From: Aptenodytes patagonicus
Lineage: Eukaryota; Chordata; Aves; Sphenisciformes; Spheniscidae
Length of the DNA: 64,000 nucleotides
Direction of reading: 5' to 3'
NCBI RefSeq assembly: GCF_965638725.1
Contig: NC_134973.1
Span: 6,258,491 to 6,322,490 of the forward strand
Shown here: positions 34,301 through 44,900 of the stretch, one piece after another
Numbering within the stretch: the stretch's first letter is position 1
Layout: the number at the start of each line of letters is the position of its first letter
Position numbers and translations under genes: made by a program
Notes under the pieces: generated by a model
Seen by the model: the letters and a program-made list of their open reading frames with translations, nothing else
Told to the model about the DNA's origin: nothing
Databases searched by the model: none

Positions 34301-35329
34301 CAGCTGAAGGGGAGCCTCATTTGCCCCCAGCCATGGAGCTGGGGACTCCCTGCCTTGGATCTTGCAGCAGCAGCTCTCAGGGGGACACGGGGCTGGATTT
34401 GTGCCAGCCAGTGAGGCCCCGCTCTGCTGATCTAATTGCATGGAGTGGAGGGGACCCAAGTCTCCCTAGGCCCCCCAGGCTATGGGACTGTGCCGTGACT
34501 TGCCATGGTATGGGAGCAGTGTTTGAGTTGTGTGGTGACTTGCCATGAGGCAGGGAGCTCGGCAGGCTGTTGGGGGGCAGAAGAGAGAGGGTGCTGGAAG
34601 GGCAGCAGCAAGGGCTGGGACGCAGCTCAGGCAGCTTCCCAGAGCCAGTCCCCCTCACAACGTGCTGTGAAACTGCGGCATGCCTCACAGGTACCCAGTC
34701 CTCTCCGCTATGGAAAGGCCAAACAAGCTAGGTGCTAGGACAGAGCAAGGAACAAGGCTTTGTCTCACTGGAACAGCTCTTGACAAAATAATCAGCCCTG
34801 CCTTTTAGGCAGCACCTGATGTGCTTGTGGAAGGGGCGTTAGGAAGAGCCTATGATATTTTGCCGGTCCAGAGGACCTGGCACCCCATGCGCGAGTGTGT
34901 TGAGCTCTTCCAGCTGCTTATCTGCCTCAAGCCCTCCTGCCATCAAAAGCATTTGCCTCTGACCTGCCCCACACTCTCCACAGATCTCCCTGACAAAGAG
35001 CTCGTTCCTGTCAGATATCTCTTTCCTGAGACTGCTCACATGCTGCCAGCTATTTGAGAAGCTACTTAGGGCCCCTGACAAGGCAAGTTTCTTCATCCTG
35101 TGATCTTTTAGGGACACCCCACCAGTTCTGTCCTGAGCAGATACATTAGCTGGAGGCTCAGCCTGAAGCAAGAATAAAGCAGGGGTGATGTGCAAGGATC
35201 ACATTGACCCTTTTGATTCCAGTGCTGTGCTGGGAGCATCTACCCAGCCCATTTGGGAGTGTGCTCTTTGTGCTGAATGTGCAACCTTGCACTCCTCTTC
35301 TCTGGATTTGTGCTGCACTCATGGCCCAG

Positions 35330-35420
35330 CCTTCCTGCTGATTTCCACTCCTTCAATCTTGGGGTCATCTGCTGACTTTATCAGCATGAGTTTCTTTCCA
35401 TGCTGCTGATAGAAAAGCCC
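35330..35420. repeat. possible old L3/CR1 LINE tail
   Basis: The phrase GGGGTCATCTGCTGACTTTA followed by a TCAGCATGAG block resembles the recurring 'GTGTCATCTGCAAATTTGA' segment of L3/CR1 elements. This is a weak match by eye. Confidence 0.25.
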
Positions 35421-36114
35421 AAAACACCAGCTGAAAGGGTGCATGTGGAGGATGGAGCCCTCGGCTTTTGATGAGAACCACTCTTGCTTGCACATGACTT
35501 CCTGCAGCAGGAACCTCCTTTGCATTTTCCACTTGTCTATGCTGCGATCCAGGCTGGGATCTCTCCGCTCATCAAGCAGTGGATGGATTCTCAGGACAAC
35601 TCCCTGCTTGCCATGCTCATGGAAGAAATCACTGCTCTTTGCTCTCAACCTGGGGACCTCTCCATGGCTTTGTGCCAGTTCTCTCTGCCAGAGAACACAG
35701 GTGAAAGCAGAAAGCAGGGCACAGCTTCTGCTGTGATCCTGAGTTAAAAGATGCTCTGTCTTTCTTTTCTCTATGCCTCTTTGCAGCTGTTTTGGGTGGG
35801 GTCCATCCTGCACAGAAATGTGGTTGATGTTGTAACTTCCCTTTTTCCACTTTGGTAGGTAGAAGTCTCTCTTTATTTCACACAAGGAGCCCTCCCCACT
35901 ACCTGCTCTGTGCTGGGCCTCAGACAAGCAGCTGGAGAGCACTACTAGCTGCTGAACCTCCCTTCGGTAACAAGAGCCTCGGGCCAGTCATGACAGGTAA
36001 GTCATAAGGTAAATTCAACAGCCGTGGTTGGGAATAGCACATTGCAAGACTCTCTCTCTCCAGTCAAGTTTTGCAGAAGCAGGGAATAGGTCAATGATAG
36101 ACATTAATATTACA

Positions 36115-36245
36115 ATCATGTCAGGACTCCCGGGTTCTGGTCTCAGTGCAGCCCCTTGTGCCTTCTGCAATGCCAGGCAAGAGGCAGCAGCAGCTTTGTG
36201 CCTCTGTTTCCCTGTCTGTGACCTAGACAATGGGAAGATCCTGAC
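36115..36245 (+). repeat. degraded MIR / CORE-type SINE
   Basis: GGACTCCCGGGTTCTGG is followed by TGTGCCTCTGTTTCCCTG and then an AATGGGAAGATC tail. Blocks and order match MIR-type SINEs (GGACTCCTGGGTTCT, then CTGTGCCTCAGTTTCCCC, then AATGGGG). Confidence 0.6.
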
Positions 36246-37109
36246 CCATCTTTAGCAGGTGCTTGGAGAGCTGAAGGTGAAAGGTGCAGTGTCAGGGCAC
36301 ATGCAGGGCACTGACCAGCTGGTTTCCTTTGAACTGGGTGGAGCCGAGCCCTAGCTTCAGACACACAGGTCCCTGGACTGGCTGCGCTGACAGGGCAGGA
36401 CTTGGATGAATGTGTCCTGAGAGACTGGCAGGAGCTGGGCCCATGGTGGAGCCCGGAGGGGTGAGAGCGTGGAGCTTCCTCTTGGAGAAGGATGTATCTG
36501 GGCTTGGGTGGTGCACAAGGCAGTTGATGAAGAAGCAGTTGCTCTCTGCCAGGCTCAGGAGTGAATTTAACACCACAAAAGGCAAAGCACTTAGTGTCTC
36601 AGGCTGTCTGGGTGCTCTTACTAGCACTTGGCTTTGTTCAGCCCAACAGACCCTACCCATCAAGGTGGAGAGGTGTTACCCCATTCGACCCGGCCTGCCC
36701 TGACTCAAAGAGGGGCCCGATGTTATTTCATTCATGTCCCACCTTCACAACCACAGCAAAGCTGAGAATAGCCAGACCCTTACCGAGAAATGATGACAGC
36801 TGTTAGAAACGATGTCAATACTCTAGCTCACAACAGGAAACTTTATTAAACAACAGGAAGCCCATGCTCATGCGTGGACTTACAAAACACCTCACCCTCC
36901 TCTCCCCTTGCTCTTTCAGTGCCACGGGACTGGCAGACAGGGCTCTAACTCTCACCGCCACGCTGGGTAGGGCTGCTGGACTCAGAGCCAGTCCTGTGTG
37001 GCAGAGTCTCACAGCTGTCTCCAGCCAGCCCTCAGTCTGCTCTGCTCCAAACCCCACCTCAACCCTTGCTTCATCGTGCATCCCTTGGCTGCTGACCTAG
37101 GCTCAGAAG

Positions 37110-38336
37110 ATGGATGGTCCAGAGCTGAGCTGGCTGGTGAATCGCTCCCTTTCCTTTCCACTGGGCTCTGCTCAATATCCTGAGCTCAGACTTGACCTGC
37201 TTGACAGAAAAGGTTCCTGCCTGCAGCTGGCTGCCATGAGGAATGTTAACATCATCCTGCAGCACTACAACTTCACAGGCAAGCTGACCAACCGGCAGTC
37301 TGGGGATGAGGGCATGGGTCTAATCCGCACAACCTTTGCCATCATCAGCTGCATCATCATCCTGGAGAACCTGCTTGTGCTCCTGGCCATCCTGCGGTGT
37401 CTGCGAGCCCGCCGCTGGGTCTACTCCTGCATTGCCAGCATCACCGTGAGCGACCTGCTTGCAGGGATTGCCTACCTTTCTAATCTCTGCCTCTCAGGCA
37501 AGAAGACCTTCCAGCTTTCACCTCAGCTCTGGTTCCTGCGGGAAGGCATCCTCTTCATTGCGCTGGCTGCCTCCACTTTCAGCTTGCTTGTGACTGCCAT
37601 TGAGCGCTACAGTGCCATGGTAAGGCCAATTGCTGAGAATGAAGCCAGCAAGACCCTGCGCTTACGCAGCCTGATCATTTCCTGCTGGCTGCTGGCCTTC
37701 ATCATTGGACTGCTTCCGCTGCTGGGCTGGAACTGTCTGTGTGACTTCAATGCCTGCTCTGTCCTCCTGCCTCTCTACTCCAAGAACTACATCCTTTTCT
37801 CCGTAGTCATGTTCAGCATCATCCTCCTGGGGATCATCGGCCTCTACATCTCCATCTTCCAGCTGGTCCAGGCCAGTTCTAAGCAAACCAGTTCTCGGCA
37901 TAGCCGCAAACGATCCCTGCGCTTGCTCAAGACTGTGCTGATGATCCTGGGTGCCTTCATTATCTGCTGGAGCCCCCTCTTTGTCCTGTTGCTCTTTGAC
38001 GTCTTCTGTGAGACCCAGACCTGCACACACCTCCACAGCCTGGACTGGACCTTGGCTCTGGCCATGCTTAACTCAGGTGTTAACCCCATCATTTACTCCC
38101 TCCGGAGTGTGGAGGTGCGCCGTGCTGTGGGAAGCCTGCTGTGCTGCTGCTGTGTCAGGATTGGGCTTTGCAAGCCTGGGAACTGCTTGGTCATCACAGA
38201 CATCAACTCTGGTTCATCCACAGAGAGCTCCCTGCGCTACCGGGAGAGCTTCCGCAGCTCTGTAGCACTGAATGCCCGGCCCAGAGCACCTCTCTCCAGC
38301 AACTCCAGCATGATGAGCAATCTCCCCAGCCTCTGA
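37110..38336 (+). CDS. S1PR4: sphingosine-1-phosphate receptor 4
   Basis: This is a single-exon class A G-protein-coupled receptor of 408 residues in the plasma membrane, coupling mainly to Gi and G12/13 in known relatives. Seven hydrophobic segments are present. S1P head-group residues are seen as FLREG (Arg and Glu of helix 3). Other marks are ERY at the end of helix 3, LGWNCLC and LLPLYSK in the second outer loop, NPIIY in helix 7, and a CCCC cluster after helix 7 suited to palmitoylation. PLLGWNCLC and LPLYSK match human S1PR4 closely. The first ATG has a strong context (AAG before, G after), and a good splice acceptor (TAGGCTCAG) sits just before it, as expected for a receptor whose coding exon follows 5'UTR exons. 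The N-terminus is longer than in the 384-residue human protein; ATG 37236 is an alternative start. Its position between the GNA15 relic and NCLN matches human synteny. Confidence 0.95.
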   Translation: MDGPELSWLVNRSLSFPLGSAQYPELRLDLLDRKGSCLQLAAMRNVNIILQHYNFTGKLTNRQSGDEGMGLIRTTFAIISCIIILENLLVLLAILRCLRARRWVYSCIASITVSDLLAGIAYLSNLCLSGKKTFQLSPQLWFLREGILFIALAASTFSLLVTAIERYSAMVRPIAENEASKTLRLRSLIISCWLLAFIIGLLPLLGWNCLCDFNACSVLLPLYSKNYILFSVVMFSIILLGIIGLYISIFQLVQASSKQTSSRHSRKRSLRLLKTVLMILGAFIICWSPLFVLLLFDVFCETQTCTHLHSLDWTLALAMLNSGVNPIIYSLRSVEVRRAVGSLLCCCCVRIGLCKPGNCLVITDINSGSSTESSLRYRESFRSSVALNARPRAPLSSNSSMMSNLPSL

Positions 38337-40900
38337 GAGGCCATGGGGAGAGCAAGAGATACCAGACAGCCCACCAGGACCTCGTGCTGCTGGTCCTGGC
38401 CTGGCAGAACTGTAGCCTACATGCAGCTCAGGCTGACCAGGTGCAGTCCCACCCCAGTTGTTAACTGTGGCCAGGCTTTCCAGCCCCTTCAGACTGGGAT
38501 GTTGCTTCAGTGTGGGTGCAGCATAGCGACAGGCATTGCTCCTAGGATGGGAGTGAAGGATACGGACACATTTTGGGATAGATGCTCTGCTGAGACAGCT
38601 GCTGTGCCTAGGTTATAAGTGGACCCTGCTCTGTGTGTGCATGTATATAGATGCTGTACCTGCCCAGATGAGGGTATTTTGCCCCAGGGCACAGTGAGGA
38701 ATAGGGTGGGTATCCCCAGCCAGACTGCCCCCAACCCCTTGGGATCAGGCTGGGCTGGCAGTGCTGCAACTGCATGTCATGCAGGGCTGGAAGTGATACC
38801 TGAGTCTTCTCTTGCAGTTTACAGCCTTCTGGAACTGCTGTGATGGGCACAGCTGCTGGAAAGGATGCAGTCTTGATGTCTTGCCAGGGAGTCAAGAACA
38901 ACTGGGTTTGCAAGTGCAAGTGTGTGCAGCTGTGGAGCAGCTCAGAGGCCCCTGGCCAGGAACCAAGTGCCCACCTGTAGTGCAGCACAAACCAGCCACA
39001 GGATGGCAGAGGGCTGCAGCAACAGCCCAGTCCCTCACCAGAGTGCAGAGGCTGGGCACTGTGCCCGGGCAAATGCTGTGACAGTGCTTACAGCCTGGCA
39101 GCAAGAAGTAAGAGACCTGCCGTGCCTCTGGACATGGGGCTGCACCTGCAGTGACAGCCCTGGCACCACCATGGGCAGAAGGAGGTACCCACAGCGACTA
39201 AGGAGTCTGGTGCAATCCTGCATGGCAGAGCTACCTGCTCCCATCTGGCTGAACCTCTCAGGTAGCATACACCTCTACAGCAGAGGGTTCGCAGCGCTGT
39301 GGCCTCCCAGAGAGGTGGGTCATGCTCCGGCAAATCTGTCAAGTTCTAAGGTCCCCACACAGGGGGAGATGTCCACTGTGATGGGCACTAGAAGGTTGAG
39401 CAGCAGCTTCTAGATGGCTTTGCATTCTATTGTCTCCGGTGGGGTTTGGCTCATAGCTGAACAGAAGCAGCAGGAATTGTTTCCTCTTCCTTTTTGGGCC
39501 AAAAAGGCTGCATCCTTCCAGAAACCTTTTTGAAAACAGTGCTTGCAACAGAACACATTTGCAAGAATTACTTCAACAGCCTGGAACAGAGTCATCACCC
39601 AGCAAGAGTTGGGTGGAGCCTGCCCCAAGCCCTTCTGAAGTTCAGCACAGCAGGGGAAAGGAATGGAGGGGTCTGATCGTAGCATGTTTGCTCTAAGCGC
39701 TACCATATTTGGAGAAGGCAGTCGCCCATGCTCTGCCAGGGAAATGTTTTGAGGGTCTCCACCTCCCATGAACTGGGCAGCATCAACAGCAGAGAAGGTA
39801 CCTAAGGACCCCAGGTTCACAGCAGTCACATATGGATTCTCCCTGCTGCCCCAGGGCTGAGCACTGCTGCCCTGGCCTCTCTGAATGCCATGCCTTCTCT
39901 CCCCTGAGCTTGCAGGCCAGTGACTACCTGGCTGCAGCCTCTGGCCCTGTCAGTTTGCTGGCTGGTATCTCTGAAGTGGCAGGAGAGATCCCAAGCTGCT
40001 GCAACTTCACGGGCAGGAAGCTTAAGAGGCTGCCAAGTTGTGCATGGACACAGCCCAGCTGGCAGCAGAAACGGATGTTTCCGTGGGCAGGCAGATAGCT
40101 GTGCTGCATGAGATTGGTGGGGGGAACAGCTCCCAGGGCAAGGCTGGCTGGGGCCAGCAGAGGCTGTTGCAGGGCTTGGAGACCTTTGCAGCAGGGATGG
40201 CAGGGCTGGGGCTGTGACAGGGGTCAATCAGCACAAGCAGCTCCCAAGGAGCCAACAGAACACGCAGAATGCCCGCTGGCACAGGGCGGGGGGGGCAGGA
40301 GGCACAATGACATCCACATGCCAGGCCTGCAGGTTGCAGAAGTTCATTTGGGCCAGGCTTCATTCCTGGTACTGAGAGGACTGTTCTGTGCTACGGAAAA
40401 TGGCTGGCTCCAAAATAGCCCCATTCCTGCCTGGGTCTGACAGAGACCCAGTGGAGCCCAGAAGGCACTGCCAGCTTGCGCCTCAGATTCCTGCTCTTCT
40501 ATTCCCTAACCAAGTGAAAAATCAGAGCAGCACCCAAATGCGTCCTCTCACCTTGCAAGGAGGCCAAAGCCACCCAAGCACTGGGGATGAAAAGCTCCTG
40601 ACGACTTAAAACCTGCTGGCCCGGCCCCTCAGCAGGAGGTGCTGAGCTTCCAGTCCATTTGTTTCGCAATAAATCTAGATGATAAGAAAGCCCCTGTTTG
40701 ATTTGCTATGATTTTATCTTCCTGCAGGTCAGGTACCTGCTGGCTGGTCCGGTAGGCAAGGGGCCTCCTCGCAGCGGAGCAGAGGTCCCATACTCAGTGC
40801 CAGGCTCAGTGCAGCCCTCAGCTGGGACCCAGCTTGCTGCTTGGCACAGGGCCTCGCCGACTGTGCCCTCCGTGTCCAAGCATGTGTGCAGGAGCATGCA
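38337..40900. other. 3' flank of S1PR4 and NCLN upstream region
   Basis: No coding exon recognised. It probably holds the S1PR4 3'UTR; an AATAAA lies at 40668-40673. The region then becomes GC-rich towards the NCLN promoter. Confidence 0.5.
40668..40673 (+). terminator. candidate polyadenylation signal of S1PR4
   Basis: AATAAA lies about 2.3 kb after the S1PR4 stop and shortly before the NCLN CpG island. Confidence 0.35.
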
Positions 40901-40929
40901 GACATTCCCCGTAGGCCCGGGACAGACGG

Positions 40930-41960
40930 AACCCCCTGTCCTGTCCCCGGGTCAGCGGGATCACCCCACTCCCAGGGACGGCGGGAGCCCCCCCATTCCG
41001 TTCCATTCTGTTCCTGGGGCTGCACAGCCGGGGGCAGCACGGCCCGGGGAGGTGCTGCGCTGTGCCCCGCACACGCGCCACCACCGGGCACTTTCGCCGC
41101 CGTTGTTCGACGACGCGTGTGACCTGACTCCGCGGGTTCGGTTCACAGTTCCCACTGCCGCGGGCGGTCAGCGCCCTGCGGTCGGCGCGGAGAGCCCTGC
41201 CTGTCTGCCCGGCGCGGAAAGCGGCGGGAGGCAGCGCTGGGGAAGGCAGCCAGCGCCCCGGGCGACGGGCGGCGACGGGCGGGCCGCCGGTGCGGGCTCC
41301 GCACGCCCGACCCGGCAGCAGCCGCCTGCACGGCTACTGCGAAGCGGAGCGCCCCCTGCAGGTCAGGCAGGGCGGCAACGCCGCTGCACGGGCTGCCGCG
41401 ACTACAGCTCCCAGCGCCCCCTGCGGCGGCGCCCGAACTAGGTCCCGGCAGCCCGCGGGCGGTGCGTGCCGCGTCGTGCGTGCCGGTGGAGCAGGCCGCA
41501 GCGGCGGGGCAGGGGCCGCGGCGATGCTGGAGGAGGCGGGCGAGGTGCTGGAGTCGGTGCTGAAGGCCTCGTGCCTGCCGCTCAGCTTCCTGCTCTTCGT
41601 GCCCGCCGTGCTTCTGCTCCTGGGCCCGCCGCCCGCCGCCGAGGCCGCCCACGAGTTCACGGTCTACCGCATGCAGCAGTACGAGCTGGGCGGGCAGCCC
41701 TACGGTGAGAGACTGCACGGCCCGGCCGGGCGCGGTTCGGCCACCGGCCTGTGCCAGGCCTCGGTCCTCCGGGAGGGCGAATCCCGGCAGCGACCCCCTT
41801 CGGGGTCGATGGGGCCCTGGGAAGAGCCCCGATCTCGGGGAGGAGCCCAGGGTAGGCCGCGAAGCTGCAGGCGGCCCGGGGAGGGCGACCCAGCCCAGGG
41901 GAGGCTGCAGGAGAGCTCGGAGAGCCCTGGAAGGCTGCAGCCGGGCCCAGACCCAGGGGA
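40930..41960. promoter_or_regulatory. CpG island promoter of NCLN
   Basis: The segment is very GC-rich and full of CG dinucleotides, in contrast to the sequence around it. It covers the 5'UTR and first coding exon of NCLN. No TATA box is evident, which fits a housekeeping promoter. Confidence 0.8.
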
Positions 41961-44900
41961 GGCTGTAGGCGGGCCCCATCTGGCTGAGTTTTACTGCCCA
42001 GTCTCAGCACAAGCAGGAAGGTGCCGAGAGCTCCCACATGATGACCTAGAGGTGGCCAAGGACCTTGCTGTGTCCTTGCAGGCTCCTGTCTGTGGGCTGA
42101 ACAACCTGTGTTTCAAGTAGTCTAGCTGGTGTTTCAAGTAGTCTAGCTGCAGCCCTCTTGCATACTGGGGAACTTGATTGTGAGCTCAGTTTTGTTCTCT
42201 TGCATTTGACTCCTCTATTGACAGGTTGATTCTTCGCTGTTCAGCCTCCTCTTCAGTCTCAATTAGCAGTGTCTATTGCTCCAGCGTCTCCTCATTTGAG
42301 AGTCCTTTCTTTTACAGTTCTTCCTTTACATTACGATTGACCTCCAGTTCCTCTGTTCTGTTGCTTCCAGGCTGCCGATTGTGCAACACCTTTCTTTGAG
42401 TCAGAAACACAACCTGTTCTGTGAATCATTGAACTGTTGTAGCCCTTAGTCTCCACTGCCCTGTACTCACTAGCCCAGAATCAAGTGCTGTTTCTGAGTC
42501 TTCCATAGATATTTTATTCCAGATCAGGGCATGTATTCTGTCTGTGAGTGACTCTTCCTGCTGTCTGTTTTGTGGCCTAAGTTTCAGACTTCTGTTAACA
42601 GTCTGGCATTACAGCCCCACATTTATTCTGTACTGTCCATGAGACTCAGTCTCTACATCTTTGAGATCTTCATAAGATCAAACATCAGTAGAAGTTATGA
42701 AATGACAGCTATGCCTGCACGCTTTGTAAACACTACAGATGCTACTGGTGGCTTCTGAATATCTGAAATTACTTCTGGGTTCGTCCATCACAGTTTCTCA
42801 AAATGTGTCCACATCTTGAGACCTCTGTTGTTGAGAACCTCACTAGATCTGAGGTAGGCTCTCTCATGGGAGTGTTAAGCTATCTCTTTTCTCATGTGGT
42901 GGTAAATCTTTGTTGACAGGCTTAATGGGGGCAGCAGGCACGTGTTTCAGCTGGCTTTGACTTTGTTTGCCTGAGTGTTCTCTCTAGCCAACTGCGCACA
43001 ACATATTTTGGAATATTTTGTGAACTCTCGAAAAGCCACACATTGTTTTTTAAGATGCTTGCAATAAACTTTTTATGCTGTTTCTTTTTCTGGAGCCTTT
43101 TAGCTCCAGAAAATACAGCTCCTTTTAGCTGTATTTTCTTTGTTCCTTGCCAGCCCCTTTGGGTAGCTGATGTTCCTGTTCCATGTGTGTTCTGAGGCCA
43201 GATGTCCTTCAGGATAAAAGCTATTTGTTGTTCCAGTTTCTCATATTGTTTTCCAAAAAGACTAAATGGAGATTGCTGCTGAGCCTTTTCTTGCAGGGGG
43301 GGAGAAGAGGTTTTTTGTCAACATCAGTCACAGAGCAATTGAAGAACAAATTTGGACTTCCTCTAATACTGTTAGAATAGAGTTCTTTAGATAGTAAATA
43401 AACCATTATTAAACAGTTCTCTGTAGAGAAACTACAGAAAATCAACTTGTCTTGCCATGCTGTCAGAAAATACTGTTGGGTCTGCTCTGCTTAGATGTCA
43501 GAGGGTTGTGCTGGGAGCAGAAGTCTGGATCCACACTATGCTATGTTTGCACATCATTGTTTTGGGAATGGTGGAGGAGTTATCCTCATTATGGATTGTT
43601 TTTCTCTGATGGGGGGGATGGGGGCTGCTGTTAACATCTGTTTGTTATACACTGTAGGAGCTTTATGTGGAGAATTTAGATCATGCCTTAACTCTGTTTC
43701 TGGGTGTATGGCCCTCACTGATACTATGCAGTAGAAGTACAGGTTTTTCTTGTTTAGGTGATTTGACCTTTGATGGGACCAAACTAATGTTAGAGTTAAA
43801 TTAAGCCACGTTTAAATCTAACATTTAGCAACACTCCTATTTGGCATAGGCTGAGGTGCCTTCTGGAGCACCTCCCTGGCTGCTTGGGGACCTAGTGTGA
43901 TGAAGCCTTCGATGTAGGTGCCAGAGTTATAGAAGAAGAAACTGGATTTGGAGCATTACAAATTGTAAGGTGGATTTGAACGTCTCTATTTATACAAGAT
44001 GTACTTGTGGTCCTCTCTTGGAAAATGCTGGAGCTGCTGGCAAGCCTCCAGACTGCTGTTCTCCCAAAGGATTGCATTTTCATGTGGGGGATTTGGTATG
44101 CTGAAACTGAGAGTAGGAGAGAGCGAGCAGTTAGAAGCAGCCTGCTCATTTGTAATTTTCTCAGCCACAGAAACATCCCAGTGGGTGAGCTAGAACAGCC
44201 CTTTGGGTGGACATGGGGTAGCCTTGCATCCTTTCACAAAGTGGTTCCACACAGCTTGTATCCTCTGCTTGCAGATGTGATCCTACAGCTGGAGGATGCA
44301 GTAGGCTGCATAGCAAGAGGCCAGGCTTTCTCCACATGTATTGCTGTCTGCAGGTATTAGGTGCAGGCGAGCAAACAGGTAGCCTGCGTGGTTGTGGTGG
44401 GGAGGAAGACTGGAAGGTGGTCGAGGCTGTGTAGTGGTGGAGTAAGGGGAGTCTGGCAGGACATGGCTGCACAGATGTTGCTCTGATGGATGCAAGGAAA
44501 AACCACAGATCTCTGTTCCTTCTCGGACAAGGGGGAAGAGCTTTCTGCAGGTCCTGGCTGCTCTGAAGTTCATCAGACTGTCACCAAGGCTGTTCTGAGA
44601 AGGAGCTAGGCTCAAGCAAAGGGGATGTGATGAAATCACTTACAAAACCTCTTGCTGTTCTCTCCTCACAGGCACCAGGAGCGCAGTGCTTAACACAGAA
44701 GCCCGCACTGTAGAAGCGGACGTCCTGAGCCGCCGCTGCGTCATGATGCGGCTGGTGGATTTCTCCTATGAGCAGTACCAGAAGGCTCTCCGCCAGTCAG
44801 CTGGTGCTGTGGTGATCATCTTGCCACGATCTATCTCTTCTGTCCCACAGGATGTTGTAAGGGTAAAAAAAAAATGTTCCCTTTCTCTTCCAATGGGAGA

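Larger units (their letters stand above)
28400..37080. other. intergenic stretch between gene B and S1PR4
   Basis: No gene recognised. I looked for further protease exons (the AAHC and GDSGGP contexts on both strands) and found none. Poly-C lies at about 30444-30460. A MIR copy is at 36115-36245 and a possible old LINE tail near 35330-35420. Non-coding 5' exons of S1PR4 may lie here, but I cannot place them apart from the acceptor just before its start codon. Confidence 0.5.

Noticed and set aside
40698-41441. A 247-codon plus-strand frame in the CpG island
   Set aside because: Its composition is that of GC-rich DNA (Pro, Arg, Gly, Ala), with no domain and no family match.
41143-41979. A 278-codon minus-strand frame opposite NCLN exon 1
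   Set aside because: It is an antisense shadow of a CpG island and shows no protein-like features.
41290-42120. A 276-codon open frame running through NCLN exon 1
   Set aside because: It is in frame with NCLN but extends upstream and into intron 1 only because the CpG island is poor in stops. The human start MLEE and the donor at 41705 are both conserved.
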